A stretch of 5,520 bases of DNA from Candidatus Binatia bacterium (lineage in GTDB: Bacteria; Desulfobacterota_B; Binatia; UBA9968), in assembly GCA_025922795.1 (NCBI GenBank), contig JAICHC010000225.1, positions 1-5,520 of the forward strand, read 5' to 3'. Shown one piece after another: positions 4,726-5,520 of the stretch; within the stretch, counting starts at the first letter, position 1; every line of letters starts with the position of its first letter. The notes beneath the pieces were generated by a model. The model was not told where the DNA came from and did not search any database. It saw only the letters and a list, made by a program, of their open reading frames with translations. The translations under genes were made by a program, and so were the position numbers.

Positions 4726-5520
4726 CTATTCGAAACCGTACAAAGCGGCCGGATTGTCGACCAGGATCTTTTTTCTTGTGCTTGCATCGGGGGCGAACTC
4801 AGCGAGCAGATCAATCAAATCGCCGTCGTTGGGCGTATAACCCGGAGCGAAAGTATTCGAATGCGGCCAATCGCTGCCCCAAATCACTCGCTCCGGCGCG
4901 GCGGCGATGACGGCGCGCGCGTAAGGGATCACCTCGATAAACGGCAGACCGAAATAAGCATCCACACGCGTGTTGCAAATTTTGTCCGCGCCGCTGACTT
5001 TGACCCAGACATGCTGCAGCTTCATCAGTTCGAGCAACAATTGAAACCCCGGCTGCTCGATTCCGTTGGCCGGTTTCACCCGTGCGATATGATCGATCAC
5101 GACCGGAACCGGCATGTTGCGGATGCGCTTTTCTTGTTCGATCAAGTTTTTCATGTCGATATGCAAATCGACCGACCAGCCGAGAGGCGTCACGTTTTCG
5201 ATGCAACGGTCGAGCACGGCGAGCTTGATATTGCCGCGCGGCCGGTCGAGCAGGTTGAAACGCACGCCGCGTATGCCGCCTTCGTGCAGACGCCGCAACT
5301 CGTCTTGCGCGGTGTTGTCATCGATACGCGCGACGCCGCGGAAATTTTCATTACCGTTCTTGATCGCATCGAGAGTGGCGGAATTGTCCAGACCATGCAC
5401 GCTCGGCTGCACAACCACGGCGCGCTCGATGCCGATGAGCGCAATCATTTTTCGATAATGTTGCAGGGGCGCCGCCGGCGGTGTGTACTCGTGGGTGGAG
5501 ATAAACGGAAACTTTTCCGG
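4726..5520 (-). CDS. Amidohydrolase, 2-pyrone-4,6-dicarboxylate lactonase-like (COG3618 type), N-terminus outside window
   Basis: The reverse complement is open from the right edge to TAG at 4726-4728, giving 264 residues. The usual first 20-30 residues, with the HxH of strand 1, lie beyond the window. The fragment opens PEKFPFISTHEYTPPAAPLQ, and YTPP-A-AP followed by LIGIERAVVVQPSVHGLDN (about 28-46) is typical of the LigI-like branch of Amidohydrolase_2. Further family features are RGVRFNLLD near 84-92, H120 (VDLHIDM), H144 (VVIDHIARV), K174 (VWVKVSG) and the C-terminal catalytic Asp D217 in IWGSDWPH, followed by DNPAALYGF at the end. LigI opens the lactone ring of 2-pyrone-4,6-dicarboxylate in the protocatechuate meta-cleavage pathway, but many paralogues have other or unknown substrates, so I do not assign ligI. 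An internal ATG at 5448 is not the start because conserved family sequence lies upstream of it. Confidence 0.9.
   Translation of the reverse strand, partial: PEKFPFISTHEYTPPAAPLQHYRKMIALIGIERAVVVQPSVHGLDNSATLDAIKNGNENFRGVARIDDNTAQDELRRLHEGGIRGVRFNLLDRPRGNIKLAVLDRCIENVTPLGWSVDLHIDMKNLIEQEKRIRNMPVPVVIDHIARVKPANGIEQPGFQLLLELMKLQHVWVKVSGADKICNTRVDAYFGLPFIEVIPYARAVIAAAPERVIWGSDWPHSNTFAPGYTPNDGDLIDLLAEFAPDASTRKKILVDNPAALYGFE

Noticed and set aside
1..5520. CRISPR array, tRNA, rRNA, insertion sequence or phage genes
   Set aside because: No regularly spaced direct repeats, cloverleaf-like sequences, transposase motifs or phage-type proteins were seen on either strand.

Overview
The window is an ordinary-looking bacterial accessory/catabolic region with moderate GC (mid-50s % by eye) and dense genes. 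It carries two unrelated MFS transporters in a divergent pair. A run of five genes on the minus strand follows: a small cupin, a tandem CDGSH iron-sulfur protein, an ACMSD-like amidohydrolase, an orphan NMT1/THI5-type substrate-binding protein, and a 2-pyrone-4,6-dicarboxylate-lactonase-like amidohydrolase. Mixing of Amidohydrolase_2 enzymes, orphan NMT1-type binding proteins, cupins and MFS carriers is typical of uncultivated soil or sediment lineages (former Deltaproteobacteria/Binatia, Rokubacteria, NC10, Tectomicrobia). The intergenic palindrome beginning GTCATCCTGAG and closing CTCAGAATGAC is of a kind I associate with such genomes. This taxonomic guess is inference only; there is no rRNA or marker gene here.

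Layout. 1-201 (minus) is the N-terminus of an MFS metabolite/H+ symporter that runs off the left edge. 202-352 is a divergent intergenic region. 353-1651 (plus) is a complete MFS_3-type exporter. 1629-2015 (minus) is a small cupin whose 3' end overlaps the exporter gene tail-to-tail by 23 bp. 2076-2372 (minus) is a two-motif CDGSH protein. 2448-3377 (minus) is an amidohydrolase reading frame broken by one in-frame TAG at 2739-2741. 3378-3600 is an intergenic stretch with an imperfect 63-bp palindrome. 3601-4563 (minus) is a secreted substrate-binding protein. 4564-4725 is an intergenic stretch with a strong hairpin. 4726-5520 (minus) is the second amidohydrolase, lacking its N-terminus because it runs off the right edge.

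How the genes may work together. The binding protein and the two hydrolases could serve capture and ring-opening or decarboxylation of an aromatic or cyclic carboxylate, with the MFS carriers moving substrate or product. No permease, ATPase, regulator or known pathway enzyme lies in the window, so this is conjecture. The cupin and CDGSH genes both have strong Shine-Dalgarno sites and 60 bp between them, so they are probably co-transcribed.

The observation most worth checking is the in-frame amber codon in the ACMSD-like gene. The frame stays open for 96 more sense codons of recognisable family sequence, including the catalytic Asp. Two neighbouring genes end in TAG at family-typical C-termini, which argues against genome-wide amber recoding and for a nonsense mutation or sequence error. 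I did not find convincing evidence for a novel biological system here.
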